DNA from: Symsagittifera roscoffensis
Taxonomy: Eukaryota; Xenacoelomorpha; Acoela; Convolutidae
Assembly: GCF_963678635.1 (NCBI RefSeq)
Contig: NC_087069.1
Span: forward strand, 13,235,460 to 13,299,459
Direction of reading: 5' to 3'
DNA: 64,000 bases
In this document: piece by piece, positions 1 to 11,028 of the stretch
Layout of the letters: each line of letters starts with the position of its first letter
Position numbering within the stretch: the first letter of the stretch is position 1
Notes under the pieces: model-generated
The model's input: the letters and a program-made list of their open reading frames with translations, nothing else
Told to the model about the DNA's origin: nothing
The model's database searches: none
Translations under genes and position numbers: made by a program

Positions 1-2
1 TT

Positions 3-130
3 GCCCCCGCGGAGTTGGTTGATCAACCTTACCCGAAGCCTGAAGCTCCGGGAATCGATGAGAATTCAGCAGACATAGCTAACAGGACCCTTCGAGTTGC
101 AGCAGCAAATAGAAGTATTGATGAGTACAG
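3..130 (+). CDS. 3' part of a protein-coding exon, ending at a GT splice donor
   Basis: Of the three plus-strand frames only the one starting at base 3 stays open to the donor; the others stop at about bases 20 and 76. It encodes 42 codons ending NRTLRVAAANRSIDEY, a mixed composition rich in P, E, D and A, and G+C-richer than the flanking DNA. The exon ends GAGTACAG followed by GTGAAT, a good donor, leaving two bases (AG) of a split codon. Reading on into the intron gives TGA at once, as expected for a true exon edge. I do not recognise the protein family. The start of the exon lies outside the window. That it is coding is inferred from the frame, composition and donor together. Confidence 0.6.
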
Positions 131-160
131 GTGAATTTTGATGAGTACAGGTGAATTTTG
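121..160 (+). repeat. 20-bp tandem duplication spanning the splice donor
   Basis: Bases 121-140 and 141-160 are identical 20-mers, each containing the exon end and donor TACAG/GTGAAT. The result is two identical donors 20 bp apart, at 130/131 and 150/151. Use of the second would retain an in-frame TGA at 132-134. Confidence 0.85.
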
Positions 161-1935
161 TCTCTATAAATTTTGAGCTTAGGACATCAATATTTTTCGA
201 AGGGTATTAGAAGTTCAGTTAAAAATGGCTGGTTATTTAATAAGTTGTTAAATTTGTTTTTTAATTGGCTGGAGAGCATAAAGTTTACATAGGGTGGGGG
301 GGGGGAATGGTGGGAGGAGGTGTTCACATGGGCTTTAATCTTTTAGTCAATTTAAAAAAAATTGACAAATTTTTAAAACCAGTTTTTACAAAGAGTGTCT
401 AAAGGACTAGGATTATCATGTCATTCAAGAGCTGCTGAATTATAATTTGCATGTTTTCTCCACAGTTCGAGAAGGGAACAAAGAATTTAATATCCGCTCT
501 CTTAACTTTTTTTGAGCAATTTCCACGGTAGCTCCTTTTCCGCTAGCCCTAATTTAAAATTTTCCTCTTTTAATGTTTCCCATCACGTGCAATCTGTAAC
601 ATTTTTATCATAAATGTTCACGTGGCCCAATTGTTTTGAAAATTGGCAAGCGAGCTAATCTCTTGGTTAAAAACTCTTTTTATCTTCATATAAGCTCGTA
701 AAAACAATGTCAACCCCGTCAAATTGATGTTTATGTCTGCTGGGCAGACAGTATAGGAACCAATTTTTTGTTCAAATTATTTTTGAACTCGGCGGTTTAT
801 TGCGTTATTATGATCGCCCGTGTGAACTGGTTTGATTCTTTTTGATTTCACTGCTCAATCCATCTTTTGATAATGAATAAATAATGCCAGAAGCAGCTTC
901 CTTGAAGATTGAATTTGTTATCTTTCATCAGAAATAGGTATTATGAACTGACAGTAATCATTAACATGTCCCTGGGAGCATATTTATTGTTTGCCTAAGC
1001 AGATGAAAAAATAGAGACAGATATGTCGATTACTGATGAGAACCATTGAATTGGAAAGAAAGCAGTCATCCGTAATTTTTTGGGTTTATTACAATTGGGA
1101 TGAAGAGAAGTTCACACAGTGGCGTAGCAGTTGATTTACTGCGGATAGAGAGGGGGGGGGGGTGGAACAGACGCATACACATTCAGTTTCTCTTTTAATG
1201 TTCACCAATCAACATCCCTTCACTGCCTAAAGCTCTCGGCACTTTTTGAATGCTGACGACAAGCAACCACTGTTGACAAGAAGCGTCAAAAATTTGTTTG
1301 TATTTATCGTGTGCTCTTAATTTTGGATGTTAGTGAGAGAAAATGCTTTTTTTCGCTCTTAATTAAGTTAAGAAAAACTTATAATATTGTGTTATTTTAC
1401 CCTATTTTGCCCTAATAGCCGTTAAAAAAACGATACACAGGAGTTTGTGATAAAACATCTCAGCCAACTTTGTTCATGAGCGGATCAATTTTAGTAAGGT
1501 TGAAACATTTTTCACTATTTTGGAGCAAAAACTGCGAGATTATCAGAAATTGCAGATAGAAAACGTGCTTTCCAAAAAAGTTTTTTGTACTTGAATTTTT
1601 TTTTGAGAAAAAATTTGCTTCCAAAAAACGAAATAAGTAATTTTATGGTATTTTATTTTTTACCCGATCCCTGCTTATCAAAATCGATAAGGGAGTTTAT
1701 TTTAAATTTCATGCAATTTATCTTCTACATACTCAAATTAAGTCTTTCGGAGCTAAATGTCAATGCTAAAGGGACAATGTACTCCTAAAAACCGATCTTG
1801 CCGTTTTTCTTTTTTAACATAGTTGATGCTAAAGTGGTAGCCTATTCATTTTTCTCACTGATGTCAACGGGATATTAAGATAAGTGGCTAAATCAATTTC
1901 CACTTTGTTCGAAAGAGAGCTTCTCCTTCTAGGGT
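161..1935. other. No gene recognised; intronic-type AT-rich DNA
   Basis: Only short open frames broken by many stops. Two homopolymer G runs (296-305 and 1152-1162) interrupt otherwise AT-rich sequence. No transposon end or RNA gene was recognised. Confidence 0.6.
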
Positions 1936-1939
1936 AAAG

Positions 1940-2317
1940 GTTTTTCCCGAAACGGAACCACAGACTACATGAGGTTGGAAAATACATTATTACCTATCAG
2001 GTTTTGTCTTCAAATATAAATGTATCAAACAAGGCTGCTCGAATAAAGGCAAACTACTGATTGTTCCTTCTGTCTTTTAAGCTTTTTGAAGTAATTTTGC
2101 TTATAGATTGATCTCTAAAATACACAAGACTGTTCGTGTTAACATCAAACCCTGAATTTTCCGACCGTCTTTACCCAAAAAAGTTGATGCAGCTTAAAAT
2201 AATTATTAAAAAAACTCAATTTTTTTTGAGATTTTCTAAGTCTTTTCCCGAAACGGAGCCAGATACCACATGAAGTTGAAAGTTACATAATTATCTATCA
2301 GGTTCTGTCTTTGAAAA
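1940..2317 (+). repeat. Pair of diverged ~78-bp direct repeats
   Basis: Bases about 1940-2017 and 2240-2317 share CCCGAAACGGA, then ACATGA.GTTG, then TATCAGGTT.TGTCTT at matching spacing, about 300 bp apart. Each lies beside the remains of a HINE-like 3' end, so an old element with its flank was probably duplicated. Confidence 0.6.
2030..2085 (-). mobile_element. HINE-like 3'-end fragment (degenerate)
   Basis: Resembles the family 3' terminus read on the minus strand: CAAGGCTGCTCG, a decayed hairpin, then TTGTTCCTTCTGTCTTTTA. No body follows. Confidence 0.5.
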
Positions 2318-2529
2318 TCATCACCCACGCGCTATGTTAAAAACATGTCTATGCACCACAAAGTGATATATTTAGCGTTTGACAAAGTGAAAATTAGACC
2401 AAATAGCATGCCTCAATTCAATTTGAAACGCTTTTAAAGCGGAGCACGAAATGTTTTGCGCGTTAATTGTCCGAAGTTAACTAAACTGGCAAAATCGGCA
2501 AACATCTTTAAACCCCCATAAATAAACAA
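2125..2529 (-). mobile_element. Old HINE-like element interrupted by a younger copy
   Basis: Starts with a diverged 3' end (CAAGACTGTTCG, then CCCTGAATTTTCCGACCGTC). The body is recognisable to the segment reading TTTAAACCCCCATAA, where the younger copy at 2530 begins. The rest of the old copy beyond the insertion is not clearly identifiable. Confidence 0.6.
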
Positions 2530-3327
2530 CAAGACTGCTCGTATCAGGGCGAAGCCCTGAATGTTGCGACTGTCTTTTAAGGTTTTAAAAGACAGTCGGA
2601 ACATTCGGGCATGGATATGCGCCAGGGCCCCTCGGGACCTGGACCAAAGTCGGATGCCAAGGACGATGACGTGACGGATCAGAGTGATGATCACATGGAA
2701 GGGAAAGAGGACAAGAGGAGTGGATTGGATTTAGGTGCGTTGGAAAGCGACTTGCTGGAGTATCAGTTTTGTGAAGACGACGACGACGGGGAAGTCGATG
2801 AACCCCTATTGTTGATGATGCCATCTTCATTCATGTCCCCTTCGAAGGAGGCACCAGCCAGCCTGTCACCAGCAGACCCAAAAATTAAATGTAATAAGAT
2901 AAAAAAGAAACTTTTTTAACTAAAATTTGAATACTTTTATGAAAATCATCCCCCCACACGCCATTTAAAGTACAAAAGGATAAATTAGCTCCTTGTAACT
3001 AATCAATAATGGCAAATAAGGTTCTTTCAACTAATTTTGAACAATTTTAAGACGGATTAACTCTCCGCTTACGCGTTAATAGCGCGAATTATATCGCGCA
3101 TTTTTTGTCCCAATTTGGCCAAACTGGCAAACTTTAACCCCCATAACCTTACAAAAAATGGTCACAGGTGAATTGTCTTTTAAAATTCAAGCTCAGGACA
3201 GCAATCCTTTCGTATGATATAAAAATTTTCCGTCAAACATGGCTAGTTAAAAAGTCGAAATTTTTCTGAAGAAAAAAAACCCACCCCGAGCATAAATATT
3301 CCGTTACATTCGTATCGAAAATCGGAC
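2530..3327 (-). mobile_element. HINE-like element carrying a gene-derived insert
   Basis: The 3' end (minus strand) begins CAAGACTGCTCGTATCAGGG with an intact hairpin. The body from about 2881 and the 5' end near 3327 (CGTATCGAAAATCGG) are typical of the family. Between them, at about 2586-2880, lies extra G+C-richer sequence that no other copy here has. Just before it, bases 2559-2608 form a foldback in which the 3'-end block is repeated in inverse orientation (GACTGTCTTTTAA, then TTAAAAGACAGTC). Without the insert the copy would be about 510 bp, close to its relatives. Confidence 0.75.
2611..2919 (+). pseudogene. Captured acidic gene fragment inside a HINE-like element
   Basis: A 102-codon ATG-started frame, of which roughly the first 90 codons are gene-like. 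It begins MDMRQGPSGPGPKSDAKDDD, passes through acidic stretches (DQSDD, EDDDDGEVDEP) and a hydrophobic/helical patch (LGALESDLLEY), and ends in Ser/Pro-rich sequence before running into the element's A-rich body (KIKCNKIKKKLF). G+C is near 50%, far above the surroundings. The frame stays open upstream through the inverted 3'-end block, so the ATG need not be the original start. I recognise no family; it looks like a low-complexity acidic segment of a nuclear or cytosolic protein. Being enclosed in a transposon, it is more likely a captured exon piece than a working gene. Confidence 0.6.
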
Positions 3328-4180
3328 CAAAAAATTCAGATGACTTTAAAATGAATCCAATCAATGAAATTCAACTTTATTTTGAGAATTTTATTGAAAA
3401 TTATCCCCCAGACGCTATGTAAAGTTCAAAATGAAATTGTTAGATACCTCAAATAACAAGCCTCAATTCTATATGAAACACTTTTCTAGCACGGACTAAA
3501 TCCCAGCTTACCCACAAATGGCACGACTTTCAATACGCTTTAATTGTTCCAAATTGATCATATTTGCAATCTTTAACTTCCTAAATTAAAAAAAAAAGAC
3601 CACGGCTAAACCTTTTTTCTAAAATTGAGCTCAGGAAAACAATACTTCTGGAATGAAACAGAAAAAGTTAAAAAATTATTAGTTGAAAAGATCAAAAACT
3701 GTCCGAAGAAAACCACGTTGAGCCCAATCACACTGTAAATTTTTTGGAATCTAAAAAAGTTCTAAAATCTGTTTTTTTTTCGAAAAAATAACGCCACCAC
3801 TCCTATGAAATCATTTCATGATTCATATCAAAAAGACAGAATGATTTTTTTTTGCATATATTATTCTTCGGTACGTTATTTGCATCAATTGGCATTCCTC
3901 AATGCAATATGGAACAATTTCTCAGCGGAGCACGAATTATATAGCACATTTTTGTCTCAAGTTAATTAAAATGACAAAATTGGTGATCATTTTCTAACGC
4001 TCATAACTAAATGAAAATATTCACAAAGGAACATTAAATTTCAGTTCAAAATGAAAATGCTTTCAAATAGTTGTTAAGAGTTACGACAAAAAACGCTAGT
4101 TAAAAAGTCAAAAATGTACACTGTCTGGGAACAAAAAAACACACCGAGCTCAAATATGCCGTGATTTTATTCGAATCTTC
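3328..4180 (-). mobile_element. Two decayed HINE-like bodies
   Basis: About 3340-3760 and 3780-4180 keep family landmarks in order (CACGC.ATGTAAA, CCTCAAT..ATATGAAAC, the C/G-rich 'cgcg' centre, CTAGTTAAAAAGTC) but are heavily diverged and lack clear 3' ends. Confidence 0.55.
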
Positions 4181-4273
4181 GAACAACAATTCGAATCTTC
4201 GAACAACCAGACATTTTATTCGAATCTTCGAACAACAAATATGCCGTCATTTTATTCGAATCTTCGAACAACA
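4163..4273 (+). repeat. Four short direct repeats with a palindromic core
   Basis: The motif TTCGAATCTTCGAACAAC occurs four times, three of them preceded by ATTTTA. The core TTCGAATCTTCGAA is a near-palindrome and sits where the HINE-like 5' hairpin should be, so the repeats probably arose by local amplification of an element end. Confidence 0.75.
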
Positions 4274-4279
4274 TCCGGT

Positions 4280-6020
4280 TTTAGTCAAATATATTTTATT
4301 GCTTCTGATTTTAATTGAGATTGTCAATTAAAAGCAAGAATATAAATTTTTATCCGATGAAAAATGTTTTTTTTTTAAATCTTTTTTGATCTTAAATGTT
4401 TTTATATTTACTTGATCAATCAAACAAACGATATGGAGAATAAAAAATATGCGTTGACGTGAAAACTTATTCAAATTTATGTGTTTTCTTCTTATTTTTA
4501 CATAGTTACTCCTTTAGCATCTCAAAAATGTTTTGACTTTTTCTCGATGCATCATTTAACTGTTGTTTATCTGCTACAGAAACTCCAGCGCGCGTGTTAA
4601 AGTTCGTTAAGATGCGTTCTTTAACACAGGCGGCGACTTAGTTTGGCTCAAAAATGGCAATTTTTTCACGCGCATTAATTGATCCAAGTAACGTAATAGC
4701 AGGCGCAAAATTTATTTTACAATTTTAATTGGATTTGTGGGATCAAATTGTTGATTCTTTTGACAGTTTCTTTTTACACCTTTAGGAACAGTCAGAAGTT
4801 TGAATTAATTGCCCTGATGCGAGCAGTATTGCAAGGTTTTTGCTTTGAAAACTGATATCTCACTGTTCTTGCAAGGTTGTCAAAAAATTTTATCTGATAT
4901 TTATCTGACATTTTATAGTTTCTCTTTTCAAAACACGGGCGAAATAGTTTTGCCAAATTTGTGTTTTCTCCAAACAAATTTTTGTACAGCAAATACTTTT
5001 TTTCAATATTTTTTTTATAATGCAATGAAAATATCATTGAAGTAGTTTCAAGCTAAATAGGTTTTCTTCTGAAACGGAAGGGGCGGGTCCAGGATTTTCT
5101 CCGAACAGGGGAGGAATTTCAGAAATGACTCGAATTTTTGAAGACAATTTTAAATTAATTAAATTTTCTTTCGTCCTGATTTTCAGCAGATTACACCCTC
5201 TGATAAACCGTGACAAGCTTCTTAAGCTCATCCGAACGTCAGCAGGGGTTGTTAACACAGATGATGTTAAGAAAAAACAAAAATTTGACCTTAAAAACGA
5301 AACGTCAACAAAAGTCAATCAATTGCCACAATATCAGGAAAAAAACTGATAAAAGCGCGTTTGTAATTGAAAGTATTTCAATCAAAAATGGTTCTTGAAC
5401 AACAAAAATCAGTATCCGATGAAAGAAATCATTTTTTAGAGTTGATCTCCCATAGATAAAAATTGCTGAATCAGTAAAAAATGTCAATTATTTGACTGCT
5501 CATCGATTGAAAGTTGCTATTTTCAAAATTATTAATGAAAAATTGGGCTCTTTCCTTCATATTTGACTTTCAAATTTTGAAAAACTAACGATAGGTTGTC
5601 ATTTTGTAATGAAATAACTAACTATTGTGAACACATTTGTACTTCTTACCTCACTTCGTAAGATTACGCTCTCAACCATAATAACAAGTAAAACTATTGA
5701 AAAAATGGAAACTTTGAAATGTGGGGTAAAGTGCAAAAATGCCAAGCAATATTGACAAACTAGCTCTAAAAATTGATGGAATGTCCATGCTTTCTTATAA
5801 TCATCAAAATTTTTTTGATTATTGCTGTTTTTACAAAATTTGAATTTTTTTTTCAAAAACAGTAACAGGAAGCGGGTTAATTACGGCAACTATGGGTGGG
5901 TTTCAGAGGGTTCGTATTAAGATTTCATTATCTAGGGCAACAAAGAATAGCAATAAAAAAGAGTAATCTTTGAGAAATTTTTTTAAAATCTAAATCTTTA
6001 TTTGAAAATGGTTGTGCAAT
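4280..6020. other. No gene recognised; transposon scraps
   Basis: Contains a degenerate HINE-like 3' end (plus strand) at about 4788-4835 and a hAT-like MITE end scrap at about 5075-5112 (GGGGCGGGTCCAGGATTTTC). The remaining frames are short and unconvincing. Confidence 0.5.
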
Positions 6021-6023
6021 TTT

Positions 6024-6225
6024 CATTACGAGGCCAAACTGTGCATTTTATGAATTCTACGCAGTCTTCACAACAAGGACACTCCCTCTGTTCTTCTTTT
6101 GTTTTTTCATTTTCTTTGAATTGTTCCGACGAAGCTTTAAGATGTTTAAAGACTTGTCTCTGGAGTCAAGAAACATACAGACATAAAATTGTGCGGCTGT
6201 CCAGTGCACAGTTGGGCCTCGTAAT
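6024..6225 (+). mobile_element. CATTACGAGG-ended MITE, copy 1
   Basis: Inverted ends CATTACGAGGCCAAACTGTG and TGCACAGTTGGGCCTCGTAA, about 202 bp apart. The interior aligns in reverse orientation with 59290-59477. No convincing TSD was found. It has no coding capacity. Confidence 0.7.
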
Positions 6226-8088
6226 ATTAACGAAGTGCAACGAAATATTTAAAAATTTTAAAAGGAAAAATTTGTGACTTGTTGACTTTCATTCTTTGAA
6301 ACTATCACGAAAGTTTCATGTGAAAAAATAAACATATCAAATATTTTTTTAACTTGAAAAGTTAATCGAAGAACTTGAAACTATTTTTGAAAACTGATTG
6401 ATTGACAAAATCCTCATTTAAAAACACCTGAGTTTCTTTTGTTCATGATGGCGAATCATGATTTTTGGCTGTTTAGTAAAAAAAACCCAATTTAGGTATC
6501 TCTTATCACCAGTATGTCTGGAGATGGAAAAACTACTGAAACAATTTTTTTAGACTCGCTCGCCTAAAGTGAGCTAAAAATTTTGCAAGTGTTTGTATAT
6601 CGAGTTAATACAGAGAAGAACAAAACCTTTTATAAACAAGGAAAGCCGGTTACTGTACAAGTTGCACAGAATATTCCAATCAAAGTCTTGAAAAACACAA
6701 CAACATTTTTTCAAATTATTGTCATTTTTTTCCGGCTGAGTGTGATAAAAAGAGCTGAACAGAAAAACTGCAGGTTAGGTATATTCGACAGTTATAGTAA
6801 AGTAAACAAGTTGAAAAACAGTTTTTTTTCGAAAAGTTACTTGAAAAAAAAAAGGTTTTCAATTTTTCCAGTTTTTTGAATTTTTGAAATTTTTGGTTCA
6901 AAAAAGGCGCTAAAAAACTCGAGATAAATTAAAGTTACTCGAGTTTCCATGTTCTTAATTAAGCTTTTGTAAGCTTTTAAGCAGTTAAAATAAGACTCGC
7001 TCGAATTTAGACGAAAAAAAAAACGTTAATTCTCGACACGGAGATTTTTTGTAATTTTTTTTAATGTGGTTCGAATCACAACAGTTAGAGCTTGAATAAG
7101 ATATATCGCTCAACCCAGTCCAATGAGCTTTTGTGTTACCTGATTTTGCATGGAAAATGAAAAGAAAAAACTAAAAGACAAACACACCCGCATACAATGT
7201 TCCTCCCCATTTTCAAAGGTCAGAACAAAAACAGTTTCAAAGACGCGCAGATCTCCAAACTAAAATAATACAGCTGGCCTAAGCTTCACTGCAGTGGGAG
7301 GCGTCTAAGTGTCATACTACAATAGTACAGAAACTGAAACGGAAATGTAGTCAATAGTGCCAAAAACTGATAATATTGGCCCTACATGTTAGTTTTTATT
7401 GTTCCACTTTTCAAAGAAAGTGACGTAACATTCGTGCTTGGGGTGTTTCTTTTCTCCACAGAAAATGCGATTTGTTAATTCGCCATCTTTGCAGTTTTTA
7501 TACCATCTAACGAACATTGATGTCTTAAAATTAAAATTAAAAAGTCATTTTTCGTGAAGTCATGCGGATTTGAAGTTTGCCAATTCAAGAGACTATTTCA
7601 CGATATATTTTGTGATATAGCGCATGAGCGACAACGTAATCCAAAATTGTTCCTGATTTGAGGCCGGCTAGTGACCCTAGTTTTTACGTTGCCATGAACA
7701 AATTCGATCAAATTGTACTTTGTGTGGCGAGTGAGGGGCTGGTTTTTAAAAAATCTGCAAAACTTTTTTCATTGTATTAAAGTTTCATCATTCGTCTACA
7801 GTGAAAACCATTCCATAGAAGTTATTGGTAGTCAGAGCATTCAGGGGCAGTGTCGGTAACTTTTAATTGCTCCCTGTTTTGCTCAAGATTTCCTTCTCAA
7901 TGAAAGTACTCCTGTTTAAGCTCCTCCTCCAAGCAAAAAATTTTGCAAGTCAAATCTATTGATAGATGCGATATCTTAGCGCGAGTAATCATAAGCATGT
8001 TTGATGTACAACTACATGTTTTTGTTGTTTTTTGTGTTAAGGCAACCCAATTCAAGAAATCAATGTTGTGTTAAGCTTCAGGTCTTCT
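6226..8088. other. No gene recognised
   Basis: AT-rich DNA with only short frames. No recognisable transposon ends or RNA genes. Confidence 0.5.
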
Positions 8089-8480
8089 GGTTCCGACTTT
8101 CGAAACGAAGGTAACGGAATTTTTGTGCTCGGGTGGGTTTTTTTCTTCAGACAAATTTTGACTGTTTAACTAGCCATTTTTGACGGATTTTTTAAAAATA
8201 TCTTTAAAAAGTTATTACTGTGTTGAGCTTAAATTTGAAAAGAAATTTCACTGTGAGTAATTTTCGTAAAGTTAAGGGGGTTTAAAAGTAGCAATTTGGG
8301 ACAATCAACAGGCGAAAGCGGAGATTTAATCCGTCGTAGAATTCGTTCTAAAGTGGTTCAAGGAAGCTTATTTGCCGTAATTGATTTGTTATTAGGAGCA
8401 AAATCTATCACTTTATACTTTACATGGCGTGTGGGGGATGATTTTTACAAAAATTCTTGCATTGGAAAAAAAATCGTTCT
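8089..8480 (+). mobile_element. HINE-like element, 5' two-thirds
   Basis: Starts GTTCCGACTTTCGAAACGAA with the 5' hairpin, then the family body as far as the ATGGCGTGTGGGGGATGATT segment. It lacks the 3' end and runs directly into a second copy. Confidence 0.75.
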
Positions 8481-9275
8481 TTCTTATATCATTCAAAAGG
8501 TATAGTTGTCCTGAGCTTAAATTTGAAAAGATATTTTACTTGTGATCTTTTTGCGCAAAGTTATGGGGGTTTAAAATTGGCCATTTCGGTCAACTTGGAT
8601 CAATTAACGCGCGATATTTTTTGCACTAATAACGCGTAAGCGGAATTTCAATCCTTCTTAAAAATCGTTCCAAATTGGTCAAAGAAAGTTTATTTGCCAA
8701 ACTCAATTGTTAAAAGGAGAGAAATCTATTGGGGCTATTCTCATGCGCGAAGGACCGAATGGGCGAAAAACTTGTGGGCGAAGGACCGAAAACAAAATTA
8801 GCCGAAAGTCAATTTTTGAAAAGAAGCAATTGCCATTCAATTAAAATGAATTAAATGGAGCAATATGTTGTGTCTTTCATAACGAAATCCTTGAAATATA
8901 AAGGTTGTTCCAATTCGGCGGCATTCAGAGACAATTTGAAAATTTTGTATATTTCTGACATTTTTATATTCGGTCAATATCAATGAATATTCCTTCCTTG
9001 AAAATGTTTACTTTCTTTCCAAATTTTAGATTACTGAAATCTGATTGGCTGATTTTTTTTCGCGCATTCGGGCCCTCGCGTATGAGGGATTCTACCAAAT
9101 CTATCATTTTGTACTTTATATGGCGTGTGGGGTGATGATTTTCACTAAAATTTCAATTATAATAAAAAACTCAATTTTTTTTATTACATTTAATTTGTTT
9201 CATGTTATTACTGCTTTATAGACCCTTAAAGGCAGTCGGAACATTCAGGGCTTCGCCCATATACGAGCAGTCTTG
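8481..9275 (+). mobile_element. HINE-like element split by a 367-bp MITE
   Basis: Body resumes at ATATCATTCAAAAGGTAT, so this copy lacks its 5' terminus. It is interrupted at 8730-9096 by another element and ends with AGTCGGAACATTCAGGGC and GAGCAGTCTTG. The 3' hairpin is damaged (GCCCAT instead of GCCCTG). Confidence 0.75.
8730..9096 (+). mobile_element. MITE with ~30-bp inverted ends, MULE-like, copy 1
   Basis: The left end GGGGCTATTCTCATGCGCGA pairs with the right end, whose reverse complement reads GGTAGAATCCCTCATACGCG. It is flanked by AAATCTAT at 8722-8729 and 9097-9104. Length 367 bp, no coding capacity. Long inverted ends and an 8-9 bp TSD fit a Mutator-like MITE, though the superfamily is inferred. 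It inserted into a HINE-like element and is therefore younger than it. Confidence 0.8.
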
Positions 9276-9838
9276 TTATATTGTTTTTGAAAATGATATA
9301 ATATTTCTGATAGAGGCTGGCAAATTGAGTTTACATGAACATCCTTGTGCAAGTAAAGCAGACTATAGTTAAATTTAGATCGAAATGCCGAGACATTGAG
9401 ACGACAAAAGTGAATTAGGTCTGAGAACAGAGGTGTAATAAGCTGATGTAGCAATAACCCGAAACTCTATGAATAAAAAAATACGAGGTGGCCAGTAAAG
9501 GCCAAAGCCATTACAAGTCTGAGTGTGGCTAGTTTTTATTTCTGTGCCGTGGTAATGCACTGCCTTAATTTTTGCGTTAAGTTAAATAGAAACTCAAAAT
9601 TTCACACTTTTTTTGAATAGATGTAGTCTGAGCTTTCCTCTTTTTGATTTTTAGACGCAATTACCTGTATGCTCATATTCTATTCTGTAAAATTGAATTT
9701 AGGCACTTACGGATGTTTCTGACGCATGGGTGGCTATTTTTAGAGAAAAATTAGCCTTGTCTGTAACCACGATTGGATTTCAGTGTCTAACAAATGGCCA
9801 TGTGCAACCGAATCATTACTTTTTCTTAAAAGATTATT
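9276..9838. other. No gene recognised
   Basis: AT-rich spacer between two HINE-like elements with no feature I can support. Confidence 0.5.
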
Positions 9839-10372
9839 GTTCCAACTTTCGTAACGAAAGTAACGAAATATTTGTGCTCGGGGTGGGTTTTTTTTTCTTC
9901 AGGCAAATTTCGACTTTCGCTTTAACTAGCCATTTTTGAGAAACTTTTTTGTATCATTCGAAAGCCATTGTTGTCCTGAGCTTAAATTTTAAAAGATGTT
10001 TCACTTGTGATTATTTCTTGTAAAGTTATGGGGGTTTAAAGATTAGCATTTTGGTAAATTTGGGACATAATTGCGCGATATATATAGAGATATTGACGCG
10101 TAAGCGGAGATTTAAACCGTTTTAGAAATCGTTCCAAATTGGTTCATCGAAGCTTATATGCCAGAATTGATTTGTTAGTAGGAGCAAAATCTATCACTTG
10201 TACTTAATATGGCGTGTAGGGTGATGTTTCTTTAGAGAAAAAAAAACTCAAAATTAAAAAAAAATTAATTTAATTTTTTTTACGTTTATTTTTTGCTTGT
10301 TATTACTGCTCCATAGACCTTAAAAGGCAGTCGGAACATTTAGGGCTTTGCCCTGATTCGAGCAGTCTTGTT
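9839..10372 (+). mobile_element. HINE-like element, near full length
   Basis: Runs from GTTCCAACTTTCGTAACGAA to AGTCGGAACATTTAGGGC and GAGCAGTCTTG, about 534 bp. The 5' hairpin keeps a perfect ACTTTCG/CGAAAGT stem with loop TAA instead of the usual ATA. Confidence 0.8.
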
Positions 10373-10533
10373 AGATTGTTTTTGAAGATGTGCCTACTTT
10401 TTGATAATTCAAAAAAAATTGCGCAGGACTGATATTTTGGGTCTTTTCGGTAACGCCCCCCTAAATGCCAAAATCTGGCAATTCAAGATTGGAGTTGACA
10501 TTGAAAGCGCAAAAACGAGTGAAACAAACAATT

Positions 10534-10647
10534 AAATATCACTCGCGAGAAATTAGCTGCTGCTCGATTAGGAAACAAAAGTATATGTCAAATTTGTCAC
10601 TAGGTTCCCTAATCGAGCTGCTGCTTATTGCGCGCGAGTGGTATTTA
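10534..10647. repeat. ~114-bp foldback element
   Basis: Left arm AAATATCACTCGCGAG...GCTCGATTAGG pairs with right arm CCTAATCGAGC...GCGCGAGTGGTATTT over about 40 bp with a short loop. It could be a very short MITE or a solo inverted-repeat pair; no clear TSD. Confidence 0.65.
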
Positions 10648-10651
10648 GTTT

Positions 10652-11019
10652 GGGGGCTATTCTCATGCGCGAAGGACCAATTGCGCGAAAAAACTTGTGA
10701 GCGAAGGACCGAAAACAAAATTAGCCGAAAGTCAATTTTTTTTAAAAGAAGCAATTGCCATTCAATTAAAATGAATTAAATGAAGCAATATGTTGCATCT
10801 TTCATAGTGAAATCCTTGAAATATAAAATTTGTTCCAATTCGGCGGCGTTCAGTGAAAATTTGAAAATTTTGCATATTTCTGCCTTTTTTATATTCGACC
10901 AATATCGTCATTCAGTCCCTGGAAATGTTTCCTTCCTTTCCAAAATTTAGGTTACTGCATTTTTTTTGGCAGATTTTTTTGTTCGCGCATTCGGTCCTTC
11001 ACTTATGAGGGATTTTACC
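10652..11019 (+). mobile_element. MITE with ~30-bp inverted ends, MULE-like, copy 2
   Basis: 368 bp, closely similar to 8730-9096 throughout. Inverted ends GGGGGCTATTCTCATGCGCG and (reverse complement) GGTAAAATCCCTCATAAGTG. It is flanked by a perfect 9-bp duplication ATTTAGTTT at 10643-10651 and 11020-11028. Confidence 0.85.
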
Positions 11020-11028
11020 ATTTAGTTT

